Positions 46,953-55,510 of a stretch of 64,000 nucleotides of DNA are shown one piece after another. The DNA lies in contig CAWEJL010000017.1 in the NCBI GenBank assembly GCA_963809385.1, forward strand, positions 372,001 to 436,000, read 5' to 3'. A program made the translations under genes and the position numbers. Positions within the stretch are counted from its first letter, which is position 1. Every line of letters begins with the position of its first letter. The DNA comes from JAKAIY01 sp963809385. GTDB taxonomy: Bacteria; Chloroflexota; Ktedonobacteria; Ktedonobacterales; JADMIN01. Under the pieces are notes generated by a model, which was not told the origin of the DNA, ran no database searches, and saw only the letters and a program-made list of their open reading frames with translations.

Positions 46953-48384
46953 ATGGGAGCAATCTACGGCGCCGGGTCTGGAGAAATGGGTGGGTATACG
47001 CCACGGGTGCTCATCGCCGATGATGATCGTGACCTACGCGCGCAGTTACGAGTACTCGCTCGAAGAGAGCGGATTTACCGTCTCCGAGGCAGGGAATGGC
47101 GCCGAGACGATCGAACGAGCGACCGTGTCAGGTTCCGATCGGCCCGATGTCATCCTGCTCGACTACCACATGGATGTGGACGGTCTGAGCGTCTTGCGCC
47201 AGCTCAAGGACAAAGGGGTCGAAGCGCCGATCATTATGATGACCGGCGTGGCGAATGGCGAGATGGCCACGCAAGCGATTCAGGGCGGCGCGGCCAACTA
47301 CCTGGGCAAGCCGTTTGATAATGAGGAGACGGTCGCGAACACCATCCGCCACGAGTTCGAGTACGCGCAGCTCAAACGCGGCGAGAGTGTGGCCGAGTTT
47401 CTGAAGGTGAATGTGGACCGCTCAGAGCGGATTATCGGCGTCACCCCCCAAATGATTGAGGTCTTCAAACTCGTGGGACGGGTCGCGCGGACCCCCGCGA
47501 CAATCGTCATCACTGGTGAGACTGGCGCGGGCAAAGAGATGATCGCTGAGGAGATTCACGCTCGCTCCGACCGGCGCTCTAACCCGCTCATCAAGATCAA
47601 TTGCGCCGCCCAACCGGAATCATTGCTCGAGAGCCTGCTCTTCGGCCACGAGAAAGGCTCGTTCACCGGCGCGTTGACCCAACACAAGGGCTTTTTCGAG
47701 ATCGCCCATCGCGGTGCGATCCTGCTCGACGAGATCGGCGAGATGAGCCCGCATCTCCAGGCGAAACTGCTGCGTGTGCTACAAGACCAGCAGTTCGAGC
47801 GCGTGGGCGGCACAGACCCGGTTCAAGTGGACGTGCGCGTCATGGCGGCGACCAACCGCAATCTGCGCCAGGCGGTGGACGAGGGCCGCTTCCGGGAAGA
47901 CCTCTACTACCGTCTGTACGTCGTGGAAATTCACATTCCCCCACTACGCGAGCGGAAGCGCGACATACCACTGCTGGTCGGCCACTTCCTCGACAAGCAC
48001 CGCTACTCACCGCGCTCGTCCGCGGCGCGCATCACCCAGGGCGCCGCCGATAAGCTCCAGGCGCATGACTGGCCCGGCAATGTGCGCGAGCTGGAAAACG
48101 TCATCCAGCGGGCGGTGGCGCTCAGTCAGGGCGAGGTCATCACGGAAGAACACATCAGCTTCGGGACGCGGTCTTCGCGCGCGGTGGTCGATGTGGACGA
48201 AGCGCTGCGTGCTGGCGCGACACTCGAAGAGATGATGGGCAAACTCCGGGGAGAGGCTATCGCCGCCGCGCTGCGCGTCAGCGATCACAACCTCGCCAGG
48301 GCGGCGGAGCTGCTGAATATCACCCTCGAGGAGATGGAGATGTACCGAACGTCACGTCTCGCTGGCGCGAGCAAGCTTCTCTAA
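46953..48384 (+). CDS. Sigma-54-type response regulator (NtrC family), one frameshift
   Basis: The ATG at 46953 follows GAGGGT and reads GGYTPRVLIADDDRDL, the start of a receiver domain. Near 47049 one extra base shifts the frame; the receiver continues as EYSLEESGFTVSEAGNG with phosphoacceptor Asp in DVILLDYHMD and Lys in LGKPFD. The AAA+ domain is complete: Walker A GETGAGKE, Walker B ILLDEIGEM, and the arginine region FREDLYYRLYVV. The sigma-54 contact loop reads GSFTGA instead of GAFTGA. The end carries a Fis-like helix (HNLARAAELLNITLEEME). Together with the preceding kinase it forms a two-component pair. Whether it really acts with sigma-54 is not proven. Confidence 0.86.
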
Positions 48385-48396
48385 CGCCCATAGCGC

Positions 48397-48439
48397 GCGA
48401 GCCATCTCGACGTAGAACGTCTACGTCGAGATGGCTCGC
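48397..48439. terminator. 20-bp bidirectional terminator
   Basis: A perfect 20-bp stem (48397-48416 with 48420-48439; arm GCGAGCCATCTCGACGTAGA) with a three-base loop sits between two convergent genes, the response regulator and the YtxH-like gene. No T run, but strength and position support a bidirectional transcription stop. Confidence 0.8.
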
Positions 48440-48464
48440 AATCACGCGCAGCGGCAAACCGTCG

Positions 48465-48780
48465 CTAGATATTCGCGCCGGCCTTCGCACTGTTCACGGC
48501 GCTCTCGACGCCCGGACTGGGTTGGGCGCGCCACATCCTCGCGATGCGAGGAGCGGTACTGGCTCACCCGGTCAGTGACCACGCCAGCCTGCTGGCTGAG
48601 TTGCTGACCGAGATTGCGCGCCTGGCTGACGGTCGTTTGGCGAGCCTGCTCAAGCGTGTCGGGGTTGACGTACTGGCGTACCCAGGCATTGGTCTTTGTG
48701 CGGCGCGTGGCCCCACGCTCCGTGTCCAGGTAATAGACAAGCGCAGCCCCAACACCCATCCCTAGCAAAAAACGAAACAT
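48465..48780 (-). CDS. YtxH-like small membrane-anchored protein
   Basis: The ATG at 48780 follows GAGAGGAG. The protein starts with a short glycine-rich transmembrane helix (FRFLLGMGVGAALVYYL), then DTERGATRRTKT, the usual YtxH junction, and a long amphipathic helix (QYVNPDTLEQARQTTVSQAR). The frame as it stands runs to 48442 with an odd Arg-rich end. Skipping one base near 48528 gives a more typical ending, QPSPGVESAVNSAKAGANI, at a TAG at 48465-48467; I prefer this reading but am not certain. YtxH proteins are stress-linked membrane-surface proteins of unclear function. It converges on the response regulator across the 20-bp hairpin. Confidence 0.65.
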
Positions 48781-49035
48781 CGCTCGATTCGCTCCTCTCG
48801 ATTCATGCTGGTGGCTCTCATTCCACCACCATCTCTGTTTGTACGGCTGAGGGCGTAGCAAGTCGCATGCCTTGCGATCAGAAGCATACGCCTCTCTCAA
48901 CCGATTAAGACGGCTGGATCGCCCCGAAGGGAGCGCATAAGGCCCAGAACGTTGCCGGTTCGCGCGCGCAGACCTATGCTCTGATGTGAAGGCAAACCCA
49001 CGCGGCTGTTTCGCGTGGCAGAGGTACCACACAGC

Positions 49036-50424
49036 ATGGCGAACAACACTCCCCTCAACCAGCACAGGCACAATCTCAGCCCCAGCCAGACATTACGCCG
49101 TCCGCGTATCGTCATCGTCGGCGCCGGATTCGGCGGCCTGACTGCGGCGCAGGCGCTCGGTGACGCGCCCGCCGACGTGACGATCATTGACCGCAGCAAT
49201 CATTTCGTCTTCCAGCCGCTGCTCTATCAGGTGGCCACTGCGGAGCTCTCACCCGCCGACATCAGCGCGCCAGTCCGCAGTGTCCTCCGTCGCTGGCGCA
49301 ACATCCGCACACTACTGGCTGACGTGACCAGCGTGGATACTAGGCGGCGCGTCGTGATCGCGCGTGACCAGAACGAAGGCCGCGACCACGCCATCCCCTA
49401 TGACTTCCTCGTGCTGGCCACCGGCGCCGGGCAAAGCTATTTCGGCCACGACCAGTGGGCGACTTGGGCGCCAGGGCTGAAGACTAACGCCGACGCGACC
49501 CGCATCCGCCAGCGCATCCTGCGCTCCTTCGAGGCGGCGGAGTTCGAGCCGGACCCCCAACGGGCGCGGGCGTTGATGACATTCATCGTGGTTGGCGGCG
49601 GCCCGACTGGAGTGGAACTGGCAGGCGCGATCGCCGACCTTGCGCACAACGCCATCCGCCGCGACTTCCGCCACATTGACACCGCCCAGACGCGCGTGCT
49701 GCTCGTCGAGGCGGGGGCACGACTGCTGCCACAGTTCCCGGAAGAGCTCTCGCACAAGGCGCGGCGCGCGCTGGAGCGGATGGGCGCGGAGGTGCGCTTG
49801 GGGCAGGCGGTAAATGGTGTGGATGAGACAGGCGCGCTGATTGGTAGTGAGTGGACACATGCCGCGACCGTCATCTGGGCGGCGGGTGTGAGCGCATCAC
49901 CCGCCGCAATCTGGGCGGGCGCGCCCACCGATCGCGCGGGCCGGGCGCAGGTCACCCCCGATCTGACCGTGCCTGGCCATCCAGAGATTTACGTGATCGG
50001 CGACACGGCGTCGGCGGCTGGCAAGGACGGGCGGCCGCTGCCAGGCGTGGCGCCTGTGGCCAAACAGCAGGGGCGCTACGTGGCGCACGCGCTACGCAAG
50101 CGGATCGCGGCGCGAGACGTCAGCGCGCCGGTGGCGCCGTTCCGCTACCTCGACCGCGGCTACCTCGCGACGATTGGCCGCGCCTACGCCGTCGGCTCGA
50201 TAGGGCCACTGCGGCTGAGCGGCCTGATCGCCTGGCTGGCCTGGTCAGGAGTGCATATCAGCTATCTCATCGGCTTCCGCAACCGGGCGCTGGTGCTCGC
50301 GCAATGGCTCTGGAAATATCTCACGTTTCAGCGGACGGCGCGGCTCATCACTGCTTCCAGTGGCGCCGATGAGCCGCGCGGTATGGGGCGACGGGAGCCT
50401 ACCAGCGCCAGTAGCGTTCGATGA
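49036..50424 (+). CDS. ndh: Type II NADH:quinone oxidoreductase (NDH-2)
   Basis: A single-subunit, non-proton-pumping flavoprotein that passes electrons from NADH to quinone at the inner membrane. The FAD-binding motif is IVIVGAGFGGLTAAQAL (residues about 22-38). The second dinucleotide fold for NADH is FIVVGGGPTGVELAGAI, and the later FAD contact is YVIGDTAS with AKQQGRYVA. A C-terminal amphipathic region (LSGLIAWLAWSGVHISYLIG) gives membrane attachment. The length of about 462 is in range for the larger NDH-2 forms. The start at 49036 has AGAGG upstream. Its 3' end overlaps the convergent deacetylase gene by 26 bases. Confidence 0.9.
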   Translation: MANNTPLNQHRHNLSPSQTLRRPRIVIVGAGFGGLTAAQALGDAPADVTIIDRSNHFVFQPLLYQVATAELSPADISAPVRSVLRRWRNIRTLLADVTSVDTRRRVVIARDQNEGRDHAIPYDFLVLATGAGQSYFGHDQWATWAPGLKTNADATRIRQRILRSFEAAEFEPDPQRARALMTFIVVGGGPTGVELAGAIADLAHNAIRRDFRHIDTAQTRVLLVEAGARLLPQFPEELSHKARRALERMGAEVRLGQAVNGVDETGALIGSEWTHAATVIWAAGVSASPAAIWAGAPTDRAGRAQVTPDLTVPGHPEIYVIGDTASAAGKDGRPLPGVAPVAKQQGRYVAHALRKRIAARDVSAPVAPFRYLDRGYLATIGRAYAVGSIGPLRLSGLIAWLAWSGVHISYLIGFRNRALVLAQWLWKYLTFQRTARLITASSGADEPRGMGRREPTSASSVR

Positions 50425-51205
50425 GGATGCCAGGGTAGGCGCGGCGCAACGAGCCGCTATACTCGCGTAGCGCCTGCCGCATCGCCTCCTCCGTGCCAAA
50501 GAGCTGTGGTACCTGGCTGCGGTAGAGGGCGATGGCCTCTTCTTTGTCGCGAATCTGGCCAGAAATCTCCGCGAGCTCGAACTCCATCGGGATGGCGAGC
50601 TCGCGCTGGCGCTCTTCGAGCGCGCCGGAGCGGGTCACATAGGGGAAGTCCTCGTAGAACTTGATGTTGAGCTTGCGCTGGGCTAGCCGGTCGGCGGCAG
50701 AACAGACAAGCTGGTGATCTACGTGGTGGCCAATGCCGAGCGGGGCGTAAACCGCTGCCAGCGGCGCGCGCTCGGCGATGCTGGCGACCAGCGCGCCGAG
50801 TTCCTCATCGAGCTGTGTGTCACCCTGGGCCACCGCGCCGAAGATGGCGTCGTTGGATTGATACAGGGCGGGGCTACCGCGATAGATGGCGTCGAGGTAA
50901 TCGAGCCACAGCGTATCGGCGCCCAGCGAGCCAATCGCCGCCTCATCCTCTTCGCGGCGCACCGATACGGCGCTGGCGGCGCTGGCGGGCAACGACATCT
51001 TGGCGTGCGTGGCGAGCGCGAACTCGCTGATGCCCATATCCTGGGGCGGCATGCCACCAAAGACCGTAATGACCAGCGCTCGCTGGCCAGTGGCCTCCTG
51101 CTGCTTGATCGCGCCACCGCAGGAGAGCGCGGCATCGTCGAAGTGCGGCTGCAGGTAGATATGGCGATAGTTCTGGGTGATCTGGTCGAGCGATTCGAGT
51201 CGCAT
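50399..51205 (-). CDS. LmbE/PIG-L family zinc deacetylase
   Basis: This family removes acetyl groups from GlcNAc-linked substrates, including the mycothiol and bacillithiol routes and GPI anchors in eukaryotes. The zinc site is clear: QPHFDDAALSCGG (the PHxDDxxL motif) and HHVDHQLV downstream (third ligand). The ATG at 51205 has AGGAGG close upstream and yields 268 residues, normal for the family. The C-terminal half is helical and ends LRRAYPGILIERYWRW. The substrate is undetermined, since bacillithiol-type neighbours (BshA, BshC) are not in view. Confidence 0.85.
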   Translation of the reverse strand: MRLESLDQITQNYRHIYLQPHFDDAALSCGGAIKQQEATGQRALVITVFGGMPPQDMGISEFALATHAKMSLPASAASAVSVRREEDEAAIGSLGADTLWLDYLDAIYRGSPALYQSNDAIFGAVAQGDTQLDEELGALVASIAERAPLAAVYAPLGIGHHVDHQLVCSAADRLAQRKLNIKFYEDFPYVTRSGALEERQRELAIPMEFELAEISGQIRDKEEAIALYRSQVPQLFGTEEAMRQALREYSGSLRRAYPGILIERYWRW

Positions 51206-51366
51206 GAGTCCTCCTGGGCGGAGTGGAACGACACACGCCATCACGGCGCGTCGGGTCGGGGCGCTCACTGGCCCCCAACGAAAGCGGCGCGCCAGTGTCG
51301 CCAGTATCGCTCCTATTGTGCCACGGAACGAGCGCCCGCGCATGGCGAGCTTCCTCTTCTTACCCC

Positions 51367-51395
51367 TTGACACGCGCTGGATTATTGGCTATGTT
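51367..51395 (+). promoter_or_regulatory. Near-consensus promoter of the lower-GC membrane operon
   Basis: TTGACA (51367-51372) and TATGTT (51390-51395) are exactly 17 bases apart. The -10 box lies inside the left arm of the 44-base palindrome that follows, so binding there would block polymerase. Confidence 0.75.
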
Positions 51396-51430
51396 AAGCA
51401 CACATAACGTTATGCGTGCTTAACATAGCC
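51387..51430. promoter_or_regulatory. 44-bp palindromic operator
   Basis: Arms of 15 bases (GGCTATGTTAAGCAC at 51387-51401 with its complement at 51416-51430) enclose the inner palindrome CATAACGTTATG (51403-51414); only the A/C pair at 51402/51415 fails to match. The nested symmetry and overlap with the -10 box mark it as a repressor operator, probably for a dimer or pair of dimers; no regulator gene is adjacent. Confidence 0.75.
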
Positions 51431-51456
51431 GGCACGGTCAAGAAAGGAAAAGCAGG

Positions 51457-52077
51457 ATGAAACCTGTCACGCTTCTTCCCGCCACCTATGTCCCACAAGG
51501 TCGTGTGGACCTTTCGAAAAACAAGGGGCTACTTCTCGGTCTTTCTCTTGGAAGTGTTGCGCTGTTCTTGGTATTCGGTCTGCTCTTCCTGGGAGCCGCA
51601 GTGATCCTCGTTCCCCACCTGCCGTCGAGTGGACGGCTGGCGCTGGATATACCTGGGTTGCTGGCCATCCTGGCGGGCGCGCTCGCCATATCCGTCCTGG
51701 TTGCTGTCCTCCATGAATTGACGCATGCGCTCTTCTTTTGGCTCTTTACCCATGAGTGGCCCGTGTTTGGTTTCAAGGGGGTGTATGCCTATGCTGCCGC
51801 GCCCAAGTGGTACATTCCACGCCTGCCTTTTCTGGTCGTGGGATTGGCCCCCTTGCTGCTCTTGACACTGTTGGGGCTGGCGCTGCTCCATACGCTTCCC
51901 CTAGACCTGATACCCGCTGTGCTCTTTGCCCTGACCATTAATGCCGCTGGAGCGATTGGTGATCTCTACCTCGTGTTCCGCCTGCTTTATACGCCTGCGG
52001 CCTGCCTTATCCGCGATGAAGGAAACAGTGTCACTTGGTATGTCCCTGAGGAGGCGGGGCGCTCGCTAGAAAAGTAA
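51457..52077 (+). CDS. DUF3267 membrane metalloprotease-like protein
   Basis: A 206-residue protein with about five hydrophobic segments and the zincin motif HELTH in AVLHELTHALFFWLF (residues about 87-101). This is the DUF3267 pattern, in which HExxH sits inside a membrane helix, as in site-2-type proteases. The next segments give LPFLVVGLAPLLLLTLLG and an internal NAAGAIGDLYLVFRLL with the conserved Asn/Asp that may complete metal binding. The last 25 residues are charged and cytoplasmic. Base composition is lower in GC than its neighbours. It leads an operon with the next gene behind a palindromic operator. Proteolysis is inferred only. Confidence 0.7.
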   Translation: MKPVTLLPATYVPQGRVDLSKNKGLLLGLSLGSVALFLVFGLLFLGAAVILVPHLPSSGRLALDIPGLLAILAGALAISVLVAVLHELTHALFFWLFTHEWPVFGFKGVYAYAAAPKWYIPRLPFLVVGLAPLLLLTLLGLALLHTLPLDLIPAVLFALTINAAGAIGDLYLVFRLLYTPAACLIRDEGNSVTWYVPEEAGRSLEK

Positions 52078-52150
52078 GGATTGCCCAATTTTGAAACGCG
52101 TCGCATCTGCTAGCGATGCAGTTGCGAAAGCGAAGGAGAAAGAGGAAAAC

Positions 52151-52837
52151 ATGCCAGCTTCCACTTCAGATGAAATGACCACTTCGCGGTCTTTTCACTT
52201 CGAGCAGCGCTCACATACACTTCTGGCAGACGCTCTGACGGGTGTGGCGACCATTCTCCTGATCCTGGCTCGTCACCTGCCAGGAAAAGCCAGGGAGGGC
52301 TTGGAGTCTTTTGCCCGTCTGCTGAAGAACATCGCGCAGATTATCATGCAGCCCAGGTCTATGCTTCTGAAGCAGCCGAGCCTGTATCTCAAAGTCTTTC
52401 GTGACCTGGCTATGCTGATCTGTCCGCTCGTCTTCGCAAGTGTATTTGCCGCGCTTGAGCGGGCTTCGCTCGTACCAGGCCCGGTTAGTATTACCATCTC
52501 CGATAGGCTCATTGTCGCGATCATACTTGGTACAGGAGTCTTTAGCCTGCTGTTCACCATACTGCTGAACCTTCTCGTCCTCAGCGGTGATTTCTCCGTC
52601 CAAACACAAGACGAACTGCAGCTTGCCTTATCCAATCAGGCCGCAGCATTTACCCTTCAAGCCGTGATGTTCGTGCTCGCGTTGCTCTTTCTTGGCTATC
52701 TGTTTGTCCAAGGCTGGAGAGATATGGCCGCTGTTCATCTCGGCTTGCTCTTCTTCTTCGCCCGGATCACCTACCTGCTCAAACTCCTCCAGCTTCGTTG
52801 GAAGGAGATGGCGGAAGTTGAGCTGGCCGCTCAGTGA
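52151..52837 (+). CDS. Hypothetical polytopic membrane protein
   Basis: The ATG at 52151 follows AGAGGA with a good gap and AAGGAG just before. The protein has an early hydrophobic part (LTGVATILLILARHL), a positive middle with several Lys/Arg, then three to four helices: LAMLICPLVFASVFAA, LIVAIILGTGVFSLLFTILL, AAAFTLQAVMFVLALLFLGYL and a final LGLLFFFARITYLLKLLQL. I do not recognise a family. It starts 73 bases after the DUF3267 gene and shares its lower GC, so the two form a small operon, likely acquired together or under common control of the upstream palindrome. Confidence 0.6.
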   Translation: MPASTSDEMTTSRSFHFEQRSHTLLADALTGVATILLILARHLPGKAREGLESFARLLKNIAQIIMQPRSMLLKQPSLYLKVFRDLAMLICPLVFASVFAALERASLVPGPVSITISDRLIVAIILGTGVFSLLFTILLNLLVLSGDFSVQTQDELQLALSNQAAAFTLQAVMFVLALLFLGYLFVQGWRDMAAVHLGLLFFFARITYLLKLLQLRWKEMAEVELAAQ

Positions 52838-52918
52838 AAGAGCCGCGGCCATCGTCATCAATGCTCAGTGGGGAAACCACCGCTGCCGAGCATTCGATAC
52901 GAGTTGATAGAGCCCGAT

Positions 52919-53755
52919 CTACAACTCATCCTGGCGCTCGTCCAAGTCATCCGCGAACGCATCGAGCGCGGCGGGATCGAGCGCGAGGCCCAGCGCCCGC
53001 GCGGAAGCCAGAAAATCGTCAGGAGGCCCCGCCGTGATCGTGAGCGGCGAGCCATTCAGCGGCCAGCGAATGGTCAGCTTCCAGGCGTGGAGCATGACGC
53101 GTGGCGCCAGTGTGGCCACCTCGCTCCCCTCCGGCAGATACATCGCATCACCCACCAGGGGCGCTCCCAGAGAGGTCAGATGAGCGCGAATCTGGTGTGT
53201 ACGCCCGGTCACCGGCTCTGCCAGCAGGAGCGCGAACCCGGTCGGAGCCATGTCTGGAACGCCGCTGAGAGTCCGCGCCGAACGGGCGATCACGCGGTAG
53301 CGGGTGCGTGAAGCCTGGCCGGGTGGCTCCGGGACGATGATGACGCGCCGCCGGTCGAGCGGGTCACGCCAGAGCGGGGCGTCCACCTCGCCAGAGAGCG
53401 GTAGGCCCTCGGGCCAGAGCGCGAGCGCAAGATACCGCTTGTGCGTCATGCGCTGGGCGAACTGGCGCGCGAGGGCGCGACGCGCCTCCTCCGTGCGGGC
53501 GAAGAGCGTCACGCCAGAAGTGTCCTTGTCGAGCCGGTGGAGTAGCCACGGTCGGGACGCGCCCAGCGCTTCGACCCAGGCGAAGATCGCGTCAGTCAGC
53601 GTGCCGTCGGGATGCTTGTAGGTCGGGTGGACGACGAGTCCGGGCGGCTTGTTGATCGCCAGCAGCGCCTCATCGGTGTAGAGCACGTCATACGGCGCGT
53701 CCAGCGCTAGGCTGGACGCGCCCGTGTCGCGCATTGGTTCGCTCTCGTCTATCAC
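52919..53755 (-). CDS. RluA-family 23S rRNA/tRNA pseudouridine synthase
   Basis: RluA-type synthases turn specific uridines into pseudouridine. The catalytic motif HRLDKDTSG (Asp is the catalytic residue) is at residues about 73-81, preceded by INKPPGLVVHP and followed by KRYLALALW, then GRTHQIRAHLTSLGAPLVGD near the C-terminal side. There is no S4 domain at the N-terminus. The GTG at 53755 is the long start; an ATG at 53734 is as likely. Length 278 is close to standard. Which uridine it modifies cannot be told. Confidence 0.9.
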   Translation of the reverse strand: MIDESEPMRDTGASSLALDAPYDVLYTDEALLAINKPPGLVVHPTYKHPDGTLTDAIFAWVEALGASRPWLLHRLDKDTSGVTLFARTEEARRALARQFAQRMTHKRYLALALWPEGLPLSGEVDAPLWRDPLDRRRVIIVPEPPGQASRTRYRVIARSARTLSGVPDMAPTGFALLLAEPVTGRTHQIRAHLTSLGAPLVGDAMYLPEGSEVATLAPRVMLHAWKLTIRWPLNGSPLTITAGPPDDFLASARALGLALDPAALDAFADDLDERQDEL

Positions 53756-54028
53756 TGTCTATCCACTAGCGCACTGGACGCGCTTTTCTAGAGAATTGGC
53801 TTTACCCGCGCGCGAAGGCATGGCCAAAGGATGGTCAAGCCAGCGGGGTTCAGCGTGTATTGTGCCACACTGGCCACAGCCGCGAAACCCAATCACGCCG
53901 CTCACGAGAGTGATCACACGACGAAAATGCCCTTGCGGCGTAGGGCGCGCATAGCCTACACTGCGAGCGATGGAGCGCCTCGATCGCGGCCAGCGCGGCC
54001 CGCGACGATAGCGCGGGAGGACTCCTCA

Positions 54029-54643
54029 GTGCGCAACGTGCCCAACATTCTCAGCTTGGCCCGCTTGCTGGTCACCGTGCCACTGGTTGTGCTGATCCTG
54101 ATCAACACGCCAGTAGCCTATCTATGGGCGACGGCGCTGTTCGCCGCGGGTTCCATCACCGACACACTCGACGGGCGCATCGCGCGCCGTTACAAGCTCG
54201 TCTCGAACCTGGGCGTGTTTCTCGATCTGACGGCTGACAAGGTCTATGTCGCGGCGGCGCTGGTCGCTTTCACCCAGGTCGCCGTCGTACCCGCCTGGAT
54301 CACCATCATCATCATCACCCGCGAGTTCATCGTCTCCGGGCTGCGCTCGCTGGCGGCGGCGCAAGGCGTGGTGATTCCCGCCGGGCGTTGGGGCAAGCAA
54401 AAAACGTTCTTCACCCTCTTGGCGATGGGCGGCATCCTGCTGGCGCTGGGTCTGGGCGGCCATACCGCCTTCCCGTTGGGCCTCAGCACGGGAGCCGCCG
54501 CGCCGCAAAGCTTCCCCGACTACTTGCTTGCGCTCTCGGACGCCGTGCTGCTGCTAGCGGTGGTGTGGACGATCTTCTCGGCGGTCGAGTATCTGCGCGG
54601 CGCATGGGGACTGCTCACCGGAGGGCGGCGCGCGCAATCCTGA
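54029..54643 (+). CDS. pgsA: CDP-diacylglycerol-glycerol-3-phosphate 3-phosphatidyltransferase
   Basis: PgsA makes phosphatidylglycerophosphate, the precursor of phosphatidylglycerol. The CDP-alcohol phosphotransferase motif is complete across residues 44-69: DTLDGRIARRYKLVSNLG then FLDLTADK (DGxxAR...GxxxDxxxD). Early hydrophobic helices (LLVTVPLVVLILINT) and later ones (ITIIIITREFIVSG, TLLAMGGILLALGLGG) fit the six-helix fold. The GTG at 54029 has GGGAGGA at eight bases. The segment WGKQKT also matches the family. It lies just after the convergent RluA gene. Confidence 0.92.
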   Translation: MRNVPNILSLARLLVTVPLVVLILINTPVAYLWATALFAAGSITDTLDGRIARRYKLVSNLGVFLDLTADKVYVAAALVAFTQVAVVPAWITIIIITREFIVSGLRSLAAAQGVVIPAGRWGKQKTFFTLLAMGGILLALGLGGHTAFPLGLSTGAAAPQSFPDYLLALSDAVLLLAVVWTIFSAVEYLRGAWGLLTGGRRAQS

Positions 54644-54888
54644 GCCACGCCTGACAAGCGGCGAAAAGGCATACAGGCATCCGTGACGCGGGAATACGTC
54701 ACGAATCGCTTGACAGAGCGCCATGGTCACACATACAATCGCTTGAGGCGCCGTTCACGGCAATCTGCGCCCAGTACCAACACAACACACACCAAGCCAG
54801 ACGGCGAGCGCCCGCTCCAGGGACCGCGCGGGCGGAACGCGATACGCGCCGGACACATGGCGCATGACGCAGGCAAGAAGGTTGAGCG

Positions 54889-55419
54889 ATGGTTTCCAAG
54901 ATCCGAACAGACAGCAGGCAAGACTCCGACCGCCCGCACTACTATTCACAGTTCTGGATTGATGTCGCAATGGGCAAGCAAAGCCCCACGCTGCCGGAAT
55001 CTCCGGCGATCGTTGAGGAAGAAGAAGAAGAGGATCTGGAGGCCGAGATCCTCGCCATCGCGCCCAAGCCAGAGCCCAAGCCAGAGCCCAAGGCCAAGGC
55101 GCCCAAGCCCGCCGAGAAGAAGCCCGAAGCGCGCCCGACGATCACATCGCTCGCCGATCTGGCGAACATTGATATGCTCATGCGAAGTTCCGCCGCGATG
55201 GACGAAGACGAAGCGCCGGACATCTCCGCTGGGCTGGGCGCGGCGGCAGGCCCAGACATTACGCTGGATGTGGTGAGCGGCGCTGACGCCACCCCCAGCG
55301 AGGCGGAAGCGATCCCTGAAGGGTTCGAAGAAGAGGAAGAAGAGGACGACGAGTGGGGCGGTGGCCGTCGCAAGCCCAAGCCGGGCAAGGCGAAGCGCCA
55401 CGAGCGCCGCGAGTTCTAG
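54889..55419 (+). CDS. Highly charged, low-complexity hypothetical protein
   Basis: This 176-residue protein has a short folded-looking start (RPHYYSQFWIDVAMGK) and then almost pure low complexity. It has an acidic cluster EEEEEEDLEAEI, a Pro/Lys/Glu spacer (KPEPKPEPKAKAPKPAEKKP), a small hydrophobic patch LADLANIDMLM, a second acidic run EEEEEDDEW, and a basic end GGRRKPKPGKAKRHERREF. It is predicted disordered with strong charge blocks at both ends, which suggests a scaffold or ribosome- or nucleic-acid-linked role, but this is inference. The ATG at 54889 has a weak site (GAAGGTTGAG). A terminator-like hairpin follows. Confidence 0.6.
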   Translation: MVSKIRTDSRQDSDRPHYYSQFWIDVAMGKQSPTLPESPAIVEEEEEEDLEAEILAIAPKPEPKPEPKAKAPKPAEKKPEARPTITSLADLANIDMLMRSSAAMDEDEAPDISAGLGAAAGPDITLDVVSGADATPSEAEAIPEGFEEEEEEDDEWGGGRRKPKPGKAKRHERREF

Positions 55420-55442
55420 CCGCGACCCCAATCGCACACCAA

Positions 55443-55483
55443 GCAGGGCGCCACTTCCGCGTCTGGAGGAAGTGGCTCCCTGC
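55443..55483 (+). terminator. Hairpin, likely terminator
   Basis: GCAGGGCGCCACTTCC (55443-55458) pairs with 55468-55483 with one mismatch, over a nine-base loop. It lies 24 bases after the charged protein and 28 bases from the convergent DUF192 gene, so it could stop both. Confidence 0.6.
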
Positions 55484-55510
55484 GTCTTAGCGCCGTTCGG
55501 TGAGCGCGCT

